DNA of 21,610 nt from an uncultured Roseburia sp. (lineage in GTDB: Bacteria; Bacillota; Clostridia; Lachnospirales; Lachnospiraceae), in the NCBI GenBank assembly GCA_934309475.1, contig CAKRDK010000031.1:1-21610 (forward strand), read 5' to 3'. The translations under genes were made by a program, and so were the position numbers. The notes under the pieces were generated by a model. That model did no database searches. It saw nothing but the letters and a program-made list of their open reading frames with translations, and was not told the origin of the DNA. Shown here piece by piece: positions 14,077 to 21,559 of the stretch (its first letter is position 1; each line of letters opens with the position of its first letter).

Positions 14077-14544
14077 TCAATTTTTCTCAAGCTCCGCCAA
14101 CTTCATTTCAAAGAAATCGACATCCGAATATTTTTTATTCAGTCGAACTAGTGTCAGGCATTTTTTTAATTCGTACTCTCTTTTTTGTATATCAAAATTG
14201 CCCTTCGCTTCTTCTATCTGATTCCATAAAATCCCATATATACTGCGGTCTAAATGGAACATTCGTCCATTCTGCAAAGACTTTTTCATTATCTGCCGGC
14301 TGATTTGGCTGGATTTTTCAAATTCTCCGACATTGCCTAATTTGCTTGCATAAGTAACCATACCAGTCTCATACATAGCAAATCTGTTATTCTCCATTCC
14401 ATTTTTCTCTAATATCCCAATTATCTTCTCTAAAATCGGAAACTCTTCCCCATTTTCGAGTGTTACCGCAAAATTTTGCAGGCACTGCATTTCCACTGAT
14501 GTCAAGAAACAATCCTCTGCTTTAAAAATGTATTCTATCGGCAT
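14077..14544 (-). CDS. C-terminal TPR-like part of an interrupted regulator
   Basis: 155 residues of helical repeats (FAVTLENGEEFPILEKII, MYETGMVTYASKLGNVGEFE, WNQIEEAKGNFDIQKREYEL), typical of tetratricopeptide-like ligand-binding superhelices. It has no DNA-binding domain. Its frame is the same as that of the regulator at 14551-15906, separated only by a TGA and two sense codons, and its ATG at 14542-14544 has no ribosome binding site. It is almost certainly the C-terminal quarter of a 609-codon regulator gene that has acquired a stop. It might still be made by re-initiation or stop read-through at low level. Confidence 0.7.
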   Translation of the reverse strand: MPIEYIFKAEDCFLTSVEMQCLQNFAVTLENGEEFPILEKIIGILEKNGMENNRFAMYETGMVTYASKLGNVGEFEKSSQISRQIMKKSLQNGRMFHLDRSIYGILWNQIEEAKGNFDIQKREYELKKCLTLVRLNKKYSDVDFFEMKLAELEKN

Positions 14545-14550
14545 TGTGTA

Positions 14551-15906
14551 TCATAAAATTCTTTTTAATCCGCTCTCACGTTCTTCTACTGATATACGGT
14601 TGAATTTATATTGGATTGTAATCCATGCGCGTTCGAGTTCCTGCCTGTTTTCCGTATATTTCTCCAACGAATACTGTTTTGCTTCTTTCAGGATTCGTTC
14701 TGCTTTGCCGTACTCATTCGATGCAAGGCAGTTGTCCATTTCATACATGATGTCAAAAATCTTCCGCTCTTTTGTCAGCCACTCTAACCGTGTTGTCTCC
14801 GGCGCAAGATGCAGTCTTTGAAACAAGCCCTTCAAAATAAAAATCTGAGGATTACTTTTTCTGTTTTCAATACGATTTAAAGTTTTGACCGAACAGATTC
14901 CATCACACAATTCTTCCTTTGTCATACCGAGCATCTTCCGCCGAATCCGAATCACATCTGATGTGCAGTATGTCTTCATATTTCGATATATGTAGTTGTA
15001 ATTTTGTATTCTTATCTCAACCCCTGCTTCCTCTGTAACTTCACACAAAACCGCGTAAAACTCCTGCAATGTCCCCTTCTCTGTTCTTCTTGTTTCAACC
15101 TCGTTCGCATTTCCGTCTTTCTGTAAAATTGCAGTATAATGCTCCAAATTTTCTATCTGCAATTTTAGTACTTCCGGCAGATAGAACGTTCTTCCGTTCT
15201 CCCGGAGTATTTCGATTGCATTTTTTCCATAGGTAAGCAGTGCCTCATATTTCTCTTTTGAAATCATCTGCTTCCTCCACTCCTGGTTCAGGTATACTAC
15301 AACTTTCGGATATATTTTTACCTTTGTGAGTGGTTCATAATATGCTTTTTCTAATGTGTCCAGCATCTCAATGCATACTCTTTCCAATTCTGCCGGATAT
15401 TTGCAGCGATAATATTCCAGTATAAGATTACATTCCTCCACGGAAAGCTTCCGTTCCGTTATCTTCTTTTTTCCAATCTGAGGTATGGTGAGTAAAACCG
15501 CTTTTTCATATAACTCCCCTGATTGCAGCACTTCCACACCGGATAATTCGCTTATCTGTGCTAACATGGCATAACAAAACTGCTGCCCTATCTTATTTTT
15601 TCCTATTCGCTTTTGATATTGTTCTGTTTTTTCTTTCGCATCCTGAAAATCCCCAGCGTCTATCTTATCTAATATCTGCTGTCCTAAGCTCCACGTCTCA
15701 TACTCTTCCGGATTCAGATAATTTTCATATGATTCGCATGCGATTCCAAGTCTTCCTAGCAGCCGTTCCATGTACAGACGGTCTGCTCCTCTTTTTTCCT
15801 GCTCAATACGCATCATCATGCTTGGTGTATATAATCCCTCGCACAATTCTTCTAACGTAACCCCTGTTCGTTCCCGCTCCATCCGAAAAAATTCCGACAC
15901 TATCAT
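14551..15906 (-). CDS. Tandem HTH (XRE-type)/TPR regulator, interrupted by an in-frame TGA
   Basis: 451 residues from the ATG at 15904-15906, which has AAAGGGGG 6 nt upstream. Two XRE-like helix-turn-helix domains are visible: residues 4-55 (RERTGVTLEELCEGLYTP, RIEQEKRGADRLYMERLL) and about 316-367 (KMLGMTKEELCDGICSV, RIENRKSNPQIFILKGL). They share the same pattern EELCxG...RIExxK, so the protein is an internal duplication. Helical, TPR-like repeats fill 70-300 and follow the second HTH. The frame ends at TGA 14551-14553 in the middle of a helical region and continues in the same frame to 14077. The HTH-TPR build is that of peptide-receptor regulators (RRNPP). The likely ligand is the neighbouring exported peptide, by inference. 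As found, the second ligand-binding half is truncated. Confidence 0.82.
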   Translation of the reverse strand: MIVSEFFRMERERTGVTLEELCEGLYTPSMMMRIEQEKRGADRLYMERLLGRLGIACESYENYLNPEEYETWSLGQQILDKIDAGDFQDAKEKTEQYQKRIGKNKIGQQFCYAMLAQISELSGVEVLQSGELYEKAVLLTIPQIGKKKITERKLSVEECNLILEYYRCKYPAELERVCIEMLDTLEKAYYEPLTKVKIYPKVVVYLNQEWRKQMISKEKYEALLTYGKNAIEILRENGRTFYLPEVLKLQIENLEHYTAILQKDGNANEVETRRTEKGTLQEFYAVLCEVTEEAGVEIRIQNYNYIYRNMKTYCTSDVIRIRRKMLGMTKEELCDGICSVKTLNRIENRKSNPQIFILKGLFQRLHLAPETTRLEWLTKERKIFDIMYEMDNCLASNEYGKAERILKEAKQYSLEKYTENRQELERAWITIQYKFNRISVEERESGLKRIL

Positions 15907-15927
15907 CTTTTTCCCCCTTTGCACATA

Positions 15928-15956
15928 ATTGTACTATTTATGTCATTCTATTGCAA
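15928..15956 (-). promoter_or_regulatory. Promoter of the HTH-TPR regulator gene
   Basis: On the minus strand TTGCAA (15951-15956) and TACAAT (15928-15933) are 17 bp apart, about 21 bases before the start codon. The -35 shares the TTGCA core seen in both promoters at the 51-bp palindrome. Confidence 0.68.
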
Positions 15957-15985
15957 TCTGTTTTTACAGGAATACAGCGGGGCAT

Positions 15986-16030
15986 AAAAAAACCGGTACC
16001 CGGCAGATTCTTACATCCGCCCGATACCGG
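15986..16030 (-). terminator. Terminator of the carAB operon
   Basis: A 12-position stem (15993-16004 with 16019-16030, one mismatch and one G-U) of GC-rich arms built on CCGGTA/TACCGG is followed on the minus strand by seven T residues. It begins about 13 bases past the carB stop. Confidence 0.87.
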
Positions 16031-16042
16031 CACTTTTCTTTT

Positions 16043-19000
16043 CTATAAATTCTTAACAGTCGCAATATCTACCGGTGTTAAGGTATCCATTGCTGTCTCT
16101 AAACTTCTTGCCAGCGCATTTGCCGTATCCATTGCTGTGATACAGTAAACACCTGTCTCGATTGCGTTTCGGCGGATTAAGAATCCGTCACGGTTCTTAT
16201 CACCATTTCCCTGTGTCGGAGTGTCAATGACAAGGTCGATTTTATGTCCTAAAATCAAATCCATTACGTTTGGAGATTCCTGCGAAATCTTGTTGACACG
16301 AAGTGCATTTACACCGTGCTCCTGTAAGTATTTTGCAGTGCTTCTTGTCGCATAAATCTTGTAGCCTAATGCTTCAAAACGTTTTGCAACACCGACTGCT
16401 TCCGGCTTGTCGGCATCTTTTACCGTCATAATCATCTGTTTATGCTTCGGAAGCTGGACACCGGCTCCTAAAAAGGCTTTGTACAATGCTTCGTTGAATG
16501 TCTTTGCGATTCCTAAACATTCTCCGGTTGACTTCATCTCAGGTCCTAAAGAAATCTCTGCACCACGCAATTTTTCAAAGGAGAATACCGGCATCTTGAT
16601 TGCGATGTAATCCGCTGTCGGTGCAAGTCCCGGTGTATATCCCATTCCTTTGATTGTCTCACCGATAATTACCTTTGTAGCTAAATCTACAATCGGAATA
16701 CCGGTAACTTTGCTGATATATGGCACTGTTCTTGAAGAACGTGGATTTACCTCGATAACGTAAACCTGCTCGTCCATCACGATAAACTGGATGTTAATCA
16801 ATCCAACTACATGAAGTGCTTTTGCGAGACGTTTTGTGTACTCTACAATCATTTCTTTGACCGGCTCGCTGATGGTATGTGCCGGATATACGGAAATACT
16901 GTCTCCGGAATGTACTCCGGTACGCTCGATGTGTTCCATAATACCAGGAATCAGGATGTCTGTACCGTCGCAGACTGCATCTACTTCGATTTCTTTTCCC
17001 TGTAAATATTTATCGACTAAGATTGGATGATCCTGTGCAATCCGGTTGATGATTCCGATAAATTCTTCGATTTCCTCATCGTTGAATGCAATTTTCATTC
17101 CCTGTCCACCTAATACATAAGAAGGGCGTACTAAAACAGGATAGCCCAGACGGTTTGCAACCTCTTTTGCTTCTTCTGCTGTAAATACAGTTCCACCGGC
17201 TGCTCTCGGAATTCCTGTCTTCTCTAAGATTTCGTCAAATAATTCACGGTCTTCTGCTGCGTCTACATCTTCTGCTTTTGTTCCTAAGATTTTAACGCCC
17301 ATCTTCATCAGGCTTTCTGTCAGCTTGATTGCAGTCTGTCCACCGAACTGCACTACTGCTCCGTCCGGTTTCTCTAAGTTTACAATTGCTTCCACATCTT
17401 CTGCTGTCAATGGCTCAAAATAAAGCTTGTCGGCAATATCAAAGTCTGTGGAAACTGTCTCCGGGTTATTGTTGACGATAACCGTCTCCCAACCCTCTTT
17501 TGCAAATGCCCAGGTGCTGTGTACTGAACAATAGTCAAATTCGATACCCTGTCCAATACGGATTGGACCGGAGCCGAGTACGAGCACTTTTTTCTGCGGA
17601 TGCGTCTCTTCTGCTTCATTCTCACTGCCAAAAACAGAATAGTAATATGGTGTACTTGCTTCAAATTCTGCTGCACAGGTGTCTACCATCTTGAACGCAG
17701 CCACGATACCGTTTTCGTAACGCATATCATGAATTTCCTGTTCTGTTTTGCCGGTCAGTTCTGCAATGACATTGTCCGGGAACTCGATTCTTTTTGCTTC
17801 TTTTAATAATTCTACGGTAAGCGGTTCACTCTTTAACTTCTCTTCCATCTCGACTAAGATAGCGAGTTTATCGATAAACCAGTTATCAATCTTTGTAATC
17901 GCGTGAATCTTGTCGTAGCTTACACCGCGGCGGAGTGCTTCTGCAATCACCCAGATTCTGCGGTCGTCGACTACAGCAAGCTGTTTTTCTAATTCTTCGT
18001 CGGATAACTTTGTAAAGTCATAAGACATTAAGCTGTCTACGTGCTGCTCTAAGGAACGGATTGCTTTCATCAGCGCTCCCTCAAAGTTATCACAGATACT
18101 CATAACCTCACCGGTTGCCTTCATCTGTGTCGTCAGCGTTCTCTTTGCCGTAATGAATTTATCAAACGGAAGTCTTGGAATCTTTACGACACAGTAATCT
18201 AACATCGGCTCGAAACTTGCGTAAGTCTTCTCTGTAATTGCGTTTTTAATCTCGTCTAAGGTATAGCCTAATGCAATTTTTGCGGTTACTTTTGCGATTG
18301 GATAACCGGTTGCTTTGGATGCAAGTGCGGAAGAACGGGATACACGAGGGTTTACCTCGATAACACAGTATTCAAATGTCTCCGGATGAAGCGCATACTG
18401 TACGTTACATCCGCCTGTAATCTGCAGTTCATTGATGATGTTCAATGCAGAACTACGGAGCATCTGATATTCTTTATCTCCTAATGTCTGGGAAGGTGCC
18501 ACTACAATGGAGTCACCGGTATGTACACCAACCGGGTCTAAGTTCTCCATGTTACAAACGGTGATACAGTTTCCGTTTGCATCACGCATTACTTCGTACT
18601 CGATTTCCTTCCAGCCGGCGATACAGCGTTCTACCAGTACCTCACCGACACGGCTCAGACGGAGTCCGTTTGTTAAAATATCTACAAGCTCCTGCTCGTT
18701 GTGGGCAATTCCGCCGCCGCTTCCGCCTAAGGTAAAGGCAGGACGCAGTACGACCGGATAACCGATTGTGTTGGTAAATTTGATACCGTCTTCCACAGAA
18801 TTTACAACCTGGGATGCTGCACAAGGCTCCCCGATTTTTTCCATGGTATCCTTAAATGCCTGACGGTCCTCCGCCTTAAAAATTGTCTCGGCTGTTGTAC
18901 CGATTAATTTTACGTTATATTTTTCTAAAATACCGCTCTCTGCAAGCTCCATACCAAGGTTCAATCCGGCCTGTCCTCCTAATGTTGGAAGAATGCTGTC

Positions 19001-19249
19001 CGGTTTCTCTTTTGCGATAATCTGCTCTAATACGTTTACAGTCAAAGGTTCGATGTAAACCTCATCTGCGATTTCTTTATCTGTCATGATGGTTGCAGGG
19101 TTAGAGTTCACTAACACAACTTCCACGCCCTCTTCTTTCAAAGAACGGCACGCCTGTGTTCCCGCATAATCAAATTCTGCTGCCTGTCCGATAACGATAG
19201 GGCCGGAACCAATTACTAATACTTTTTTTATCTCTTTATTTCTTGGCAT
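16043..19249 (-). CDS. carB: Carbamoyl phosphate synthase large subunit
   Basis: A 1068-residue cytoplasmic enzyme that, with the small subunit, makes carbamoyl phosphate from bicarbonate, glutamine-derived ammonia and two ATP, feeding pyrimidine and arginine synthesis. The two homologous halves are clear: KKVLVIGSGPIVIGQAAEFDYAG at the start and its echo KKVLVLGSGPIRIGQGIEFDYC near 553, each followed by an ATP-grasp domain (LRPAFTLGGSGGG, and VRPSYVLGGQGM), with VEVNPRxSRSS-type metal-binding loops in both. The last 130 residues form the regulatory domain. Length matches the family norm. AGGAGG lies 7 nt before the ATG, and the gene follows carA by 45 bases in one operon. No defects were seen. 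Confidence 0.99.
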   Translation of the reverse strand: MPRNKEIKKVLVIGSGPIVIGQAAEFDYAGTQACRSLKEEGVEVVLVNSNPATIMTDKEIADEVYIEPLTVNVLEQIIAKEKPDSILPTLGGQAGLNLGMELAESGILEKYNVKLIGTTAETIFKAEDRQAFKDTMEKIGEPCAASQVVNSVEDGIKFTNTIGYPVVLRPAFTLGGSGGGIAHNEQELVDILTNGLRLSRVGEVLVERCIAGWKEIEYEVMRDANGNCITVCNMENLDPVGVHTGDSIVVAPSQTLGDKEYQMLRSSALNIINELQITGGCNVQYALHPETFEYCVIEVNPRVSRSSALASKATGYPIAKVTAKIALGYTLDEIKNAITEKTYASFEPMLDYCVVKIPRLPFDKFITAKRTLTTQMKATGEVMSICDNFEGALMKAIRSLEQHVDSLMSYDFTKLSDEELEKQLAVVDDRRIWVIAEALRRGVSYDKIHAITKIDNWFIDKLAILVEMEEKLKSEPLTVELLKEAKRIEFPDNVIAELTGKTEQEIHDMRYENGIVAAFKMVDTCAAEFEASTPYYYSVFGSENEAEETHPQKKVLVLGSGPIRIGQGIEFDYCSVHSTWAFAKEGWETVIVNNNPETVSTDFDIADKLYFEPLTAEDVEAIVNLEKPDGAVVQFGGQTAIKLTESLMKMGVKILGTKAEDVDAAEDRELFDEILEKTGIPRAAGGTVFTAEEAKEVANRLGYPVLVRPSYVLGGQGMKIAFNDEEIEEFIGIINRIAQDHPILVDKYLQGKEIEVDAVCDGTDILIPGIMEHIERTGVHSGDSISVYPAHTISEPVKEMIVEYTKRLAKALHVVGLINIQFIVMDEQVYVIEVNPRSSRTVPYISKVTGIPIVDLATKVIIGETIKGMGYTPGLAPTADYIAIKMPVFSFEKLRGAEISLGPEMKSTGECLGIAKTFNEALYKAFLGAGVQLPKHKQMIMTVKDADKPEAVGVAKRFEALGYKIYATRSTAKYLQEHGVNALRVNKISQESPNVMDLILGHKIDLVIDTPTQGNGDKNRDGFLIRRNAIETGVYCITAMDTANALARSLETAMDTLTPVDIATVKNL

Positions 19250-19294
19250 TATTCATCCTCCTAAAGGTCTTTCCACTTTTCTTAGTCCTGATTT

Positions 19295-20362
19295 TTAATT
19301 TTTTGACATCATCTGAATAAAACGATCGAACAGGTACGCAGAATCCTGTGGTCCTGGACAGGCTTCCGGGTGGAACTGCACGGTGAAGATGTTCTTTCCA
19401 ACATATTCCAATCCTTCATTGGTACCATCGTTTACATTGACAAATGCAGGTTTTGCAACCTTTGGATCTAAGGTATCAGTATCTACCACATAACCATGAT
19501 TCTGGGATGAGATATACACGCGGTTCGTCTGCAAATCTTTTACCGGATGATTTCCGCCGCGGTGTCCGTATTTCATTTTGTGGGTGTCCGCTCCGGTTGC
19601 CAATGCCATCAACTGATGACCTAAGCAGATTGCAAAAATCGGTGTATCAGATTCATATAATTTTCTTACTTCTGAAATGATTTCTGTACATTCCTTCGGG
19701 TCTCCAGGTCCGTTACTGAGCATGATTCCGTCCGGATTAGTACTTAAAATTTCTTCTGCCGTTGTGTGTGCCGGATAAATCGTCACTTCACAGCCGCGTT
19801 TATTTAAAGACTGGGCGATATTATTTTTTGCACCGAAATCAAGCAATGCAACTTTTTTTCCGCTTCCTTTTAATACTCTTTTCTCCTCGCAGGTTACTTT
19901 GTCAACGACATTACCTGTTGTGTATGCTTTTAATTTGGGAATAATTTCATCGATGTTATAGTTCTCATTTGTGGTAATCATACCATTCATCGTTCCCTTT
20001 TCACGAAGAATCTTCGTAAGGGCACGTGTGTCAATTCCTGCAATACCAGGAATATCATGTTTTACGAGGAAATCCTGTATCGTTCCCTCACAACGGAAGT
20101 TACTCGGCATTCTTGATAACTCCCTCACAATATAACCGTCTGGCCAAGGTCTTCCTGACTCCATATCCGGCGTCACACCATAATTTCCAATCAACGGATA
20201 TGTCATGACCACCGCCTGTCCTGCATAGGACGGATCTGTCAAGACCTCCAGATAACCAGTCATCGACGTATTAAATACGATTTCACTGATGACTTCCCTT
20301 GTAGAACCAATGCTGGTTCCTGTGAACACATTCCCGTCTTCGAGTATTAAAAAAGCTTTCAT
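19295..20362 (-). CDS. carA: Carbamoyl phosphate synthase small subunit (glutaminase)
   Basis: A 355-residue subunit that hydrolyses glutamine and channels ammonia to CarB. The N-terminal CarA domain starts KAFLILEDGNVFTG and continues with STGMTGYxEVLTDPSY-like and GIDTRALTKILREKG segments. The C-terminal class I glutamine amidotransferase domain has the nucleophilic Cys in FAICLGHQ, SSQNHGY and the catalytic His in VQFHPEACPGP. I chose the ATG at 20360-20362 (AGGG 7 nt upstream) because the protein then starts exactly like the family. The frame is open about 24 codons further upstream without support. A terminator-like hairpin in the leader suggests attenuation. Confidence 0.98.
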   Translation of the reverse strand: MKAFLILEDGNVFTGTSIGSTREVISEIVFNTSMTGYLEVLTDPSYAGQAVVMTYPLIGNYGVTPDMESGRPWPDGYIVRELSRMPSNFRCEGTIQDFLVKHDIPGIAGIDTRALTKILREKGTMNGMITTNENYNIDEIIPKLKAYTTGNVVDKVTCEEKRVLKGSGKKVALLDFGAKNNIAQSLNKRGCEVTIYPAHTTAEEILSTNPDGIMLSNGPGDPKECTEIISEVRKLYESDTPIFAICLGHQLMALATGADTHKMKYGHRGGNHPVKDLQTNRVYISSQNHGYVVDTDTLDPKVAKPAFVNVNDGTNEGLEYVGKNIFTVQFHPEACPGPQDSAYLFDRFIQMMSKN

Positions 20363-20443
20363 TCGTTTCCCTGTCCTTTCCTTTTCTCTACTGCGGTATT
20401 CGCCAGATGCACAATTTTGATGCTCCTGCCTCATTACTCGCGC

Positions 20444-20469
20444 AAAAAAAAAAACGTTTCCGTTTTTTT
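20444..20469 (-). terminator. Terminator-like hairpin in the carA leader (possible attenuator)
   Basis: On the minus strand a 9-bp stem, AAAAAAACG with CGTTTTTTT, closes a GAAA loop and runs straight into four more T residues (11 in a row). It lies between the carA promoter (20530) and the carA start (20362), about 82 bases before the ATG, so it could stop transcription early. The recognised PyrR-binding loop was not found in the leader, so the controlling signal is unknown. Confidence 0.55.
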
Positions 20470-20529
20470 CTTCTTATCTTCCAATCATCGCTGATTCAAA
20501 GTCGCTATATATAAGCACTGCTTCACACT

Positions 20530-20558
20530 ATTATAATATAGTTAAACTATACTTATAA
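20530..20558 (-). promoter_or_regulatory. carA promoter with palindrome in the spacer
   Basis: On the minus strand a perfect TATAAT (20530-20535) has a weak TTATAA -35 (20553-20558) at 17 bp. The spacer is filled by a 15-bp palindrome at 20537-20551, TATAGTT-A-AACTATA, which may be an operator. The leader of about 160 nt contains the attenuator-like hairpin. Confidence 0.55.
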
Positions 20559-20566
20559 TCCGTCTT

Positions 20567-20591
20567 AAAAAAAAGCGGCGAAGCTCTTTTT
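20567..20591 (-). terminator. Likely terminator of the GNAT gene
   Basis: On the minus strand AAAAAG pairs with CTTTTT and an inner GC pairs with GC around a short loop, with a small internal mismatch, followed by eight T residues. It lies about 105 bases past the GNAT stop and just upstream of the carA promoter. The stem is weak, so efficiency may be partial. Confidence 0.5.
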
Positions 20592-20695
20592 GCTTAAATT
20601 GTTTAGAGTTTACCATATGTCCAAACTTTTTTCAACCTTTTTACAAAAACAAATACTACCGATATTTTCGAAACGGTATTATGAAAATTTATGCA

Positions 20696-21274
20696 TTATG
20701 TTGAAATGATGCAATATACAATGGCAATTCCTACCACCAATACCAGTGTTCCAATTGAAACACCCAATATCGCGTTCCAGCGGATGGTGCGGTCTAGTCT
20801 TATCTGCGGCATCTCTCCGGTCTTTGCTTCCATCGGAAGAAAGGATGCCTGCTGTACTGCCACCGGAATCTGACGAAATCCCACATGTGCAAAATATCCC
20901 GCCTGCACTGCCGGTGTCACATTCACTGTCACCTTTTTTAAGCACAGATATTTCTTCGCCCAGCCACGCATCCAGCTTAACAGGGTCGTTCCATATCCTT
21001 TTCTCTGAAATGCCGGTCTCACGTAAAGCATGGTAATATGTCCGTTATTTCTCATGGCTGAAACTGCACAGAGTTCTTCTTTTTCAAATAATCCCCACAG
21101 AAACAGCGTTCCCCCCTGCACCTGTGACCACAGATTTTGGTAGTTTACATAATTATTGTACTGCCTGACTTCCTCCTCCATGTGAACCAATGGAAGCAGG
21201 CATGTCCGGTATGTCTCATGCGCCACATTCACAGCGCGCTGGATTTCGTTTTCTTGTAACAATCTGATGTTCAT
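20696..21274 (-). CDS. GNAT-family N-acetyltransferase with C-terminal membrane segment
   Basis: 192 residues from the ATG at 21272-21274, which has GGGAGAAG about 6 nt upstream and a promoter just before it; longer versions of the frame would start upstream of that promoter. Residues 1-150 are a GNAT fold: beta strands, then the acetyl-CoA loop QRKGYG (90-95) after MLYVRPAF, and the late motif VTPAVQAGYFAHVGFR. Family members transfer acetyl from acetyl-CoA to an amine; the acceptor here is unknown. Unusually, a positively charged RLDRTIRW is followed by about 25 hydrophobic residues (168-192) running to the C-terminus, a likely membrane anchor. Nothing links it functionally to carAB downstream. 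Confidence 0.87.
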   Translation of the reverse strand: MNIRLLQENEIQRAVNVAHETYRTCLLPLVHMEEEVRQYNNYVNYQNLWSQVQGGTLFLWGLFEKEELCAVSAMRNNGHITMLYVRPAFQRKGYGTTLLSWMRGWAKKYLCLKKVTVNVTPAVQAGYFAHVGFRQIPVAVQQASFLPMEAKTGEMPQIRLDRTIRWNAILGVSIGTLVLVVGIAIVYCIIST

Positions 21275-21299
21275 GCTTCTTCTCCCTTTCTCTCTTCCT

Positions 21300-21329
21300 A
21301 TAGTAACACATTTGAATCCGGCTTGTCCA
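21300..21329 (-). promoter_or_regulatory. Promoter of the GNAT gene
   Basis: On the minus strand TGGACA (21324-21329) and TACTAT (21300-21305) are 18 bp apart, about 25 bases before the ATG. It supports the short GNAT start and implies a short leader. Confidence 0.62.
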
Positions 21330-21388
21330 TTTTTATATGTAAGACACAAGCTTCGCACATTTTAATTTTTCATAAAGCTGCTTTTCGA

Positions 21389-21512
21389 CAGGGGACGCGT
21401 ATACCAGCCGGGGAACACGCTTCAAATTGCTAATTTGTCGAGATTAATTTTGGCTCTCTCTATTGTTTATGTACATTCGACATCTATACACTTGTACCGT
21501 GGCGTTCCCCTG
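21389..21512. other. Structured intergenic element with complementary ends
   Basis: CAGGGGACGC (21389-21398) can pair with GCGTTCCCCTG (21502-21512), giving 10 bp with one bulge and enclosing about 103 bases. A second GGGGAAC (21410-21416) competes for the same right arm (GTTCCCC, 21504-21510). No open frame is present. It lies between the terminator at 21518 and the GNAT promoter at 21329. It could be a small RNA, a cis-acting RNA or a MITE-like element with terminal inverted repeats. No known RNA family was recognised. Confidence 0.4.
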
Positions 21513-21517
21513 ATAAT

Positions 21518-21559
21518 AAAAAAAATCAGCCGAAAAGCTTGTCCCGCTTCCCGGCCGAC
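21518..21559 (-). terminator. Terminator of a gene beyond the right edge
   Basis: On the minus strand a 14-position stem (21546-21559 with 21525-21538, several G-U pairs) is followed by eight T residues. In the plus direction the G-U pairs become A-C mismatches, so it serves minus-strand transcription coming from the right. The bases 21560-21610 contain stop codons in minus frames and look like the tail of, or the gap after, a gene outside the window. Confidence 0.82.

Noticed and set aside
14551..14553. The in-frame TGA as a selenocysteine codon
   Set aside because: No SECIS-like hairpin is evident just downstream, and the position is in a TPR-like helix with no redox context.
15558..15860. 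A 100-codon plus-strand frame in the HTH-TPR regulator gene
   Set aside because: Shadow frame antisense to the conserved first HTH domain.
20363..20522. A PyrR-type attenuator before carA
   Set aside because: The conserved PyrR-binding loop sequence is not present in the leader, so only a generic terminator-like hairpin is reported.
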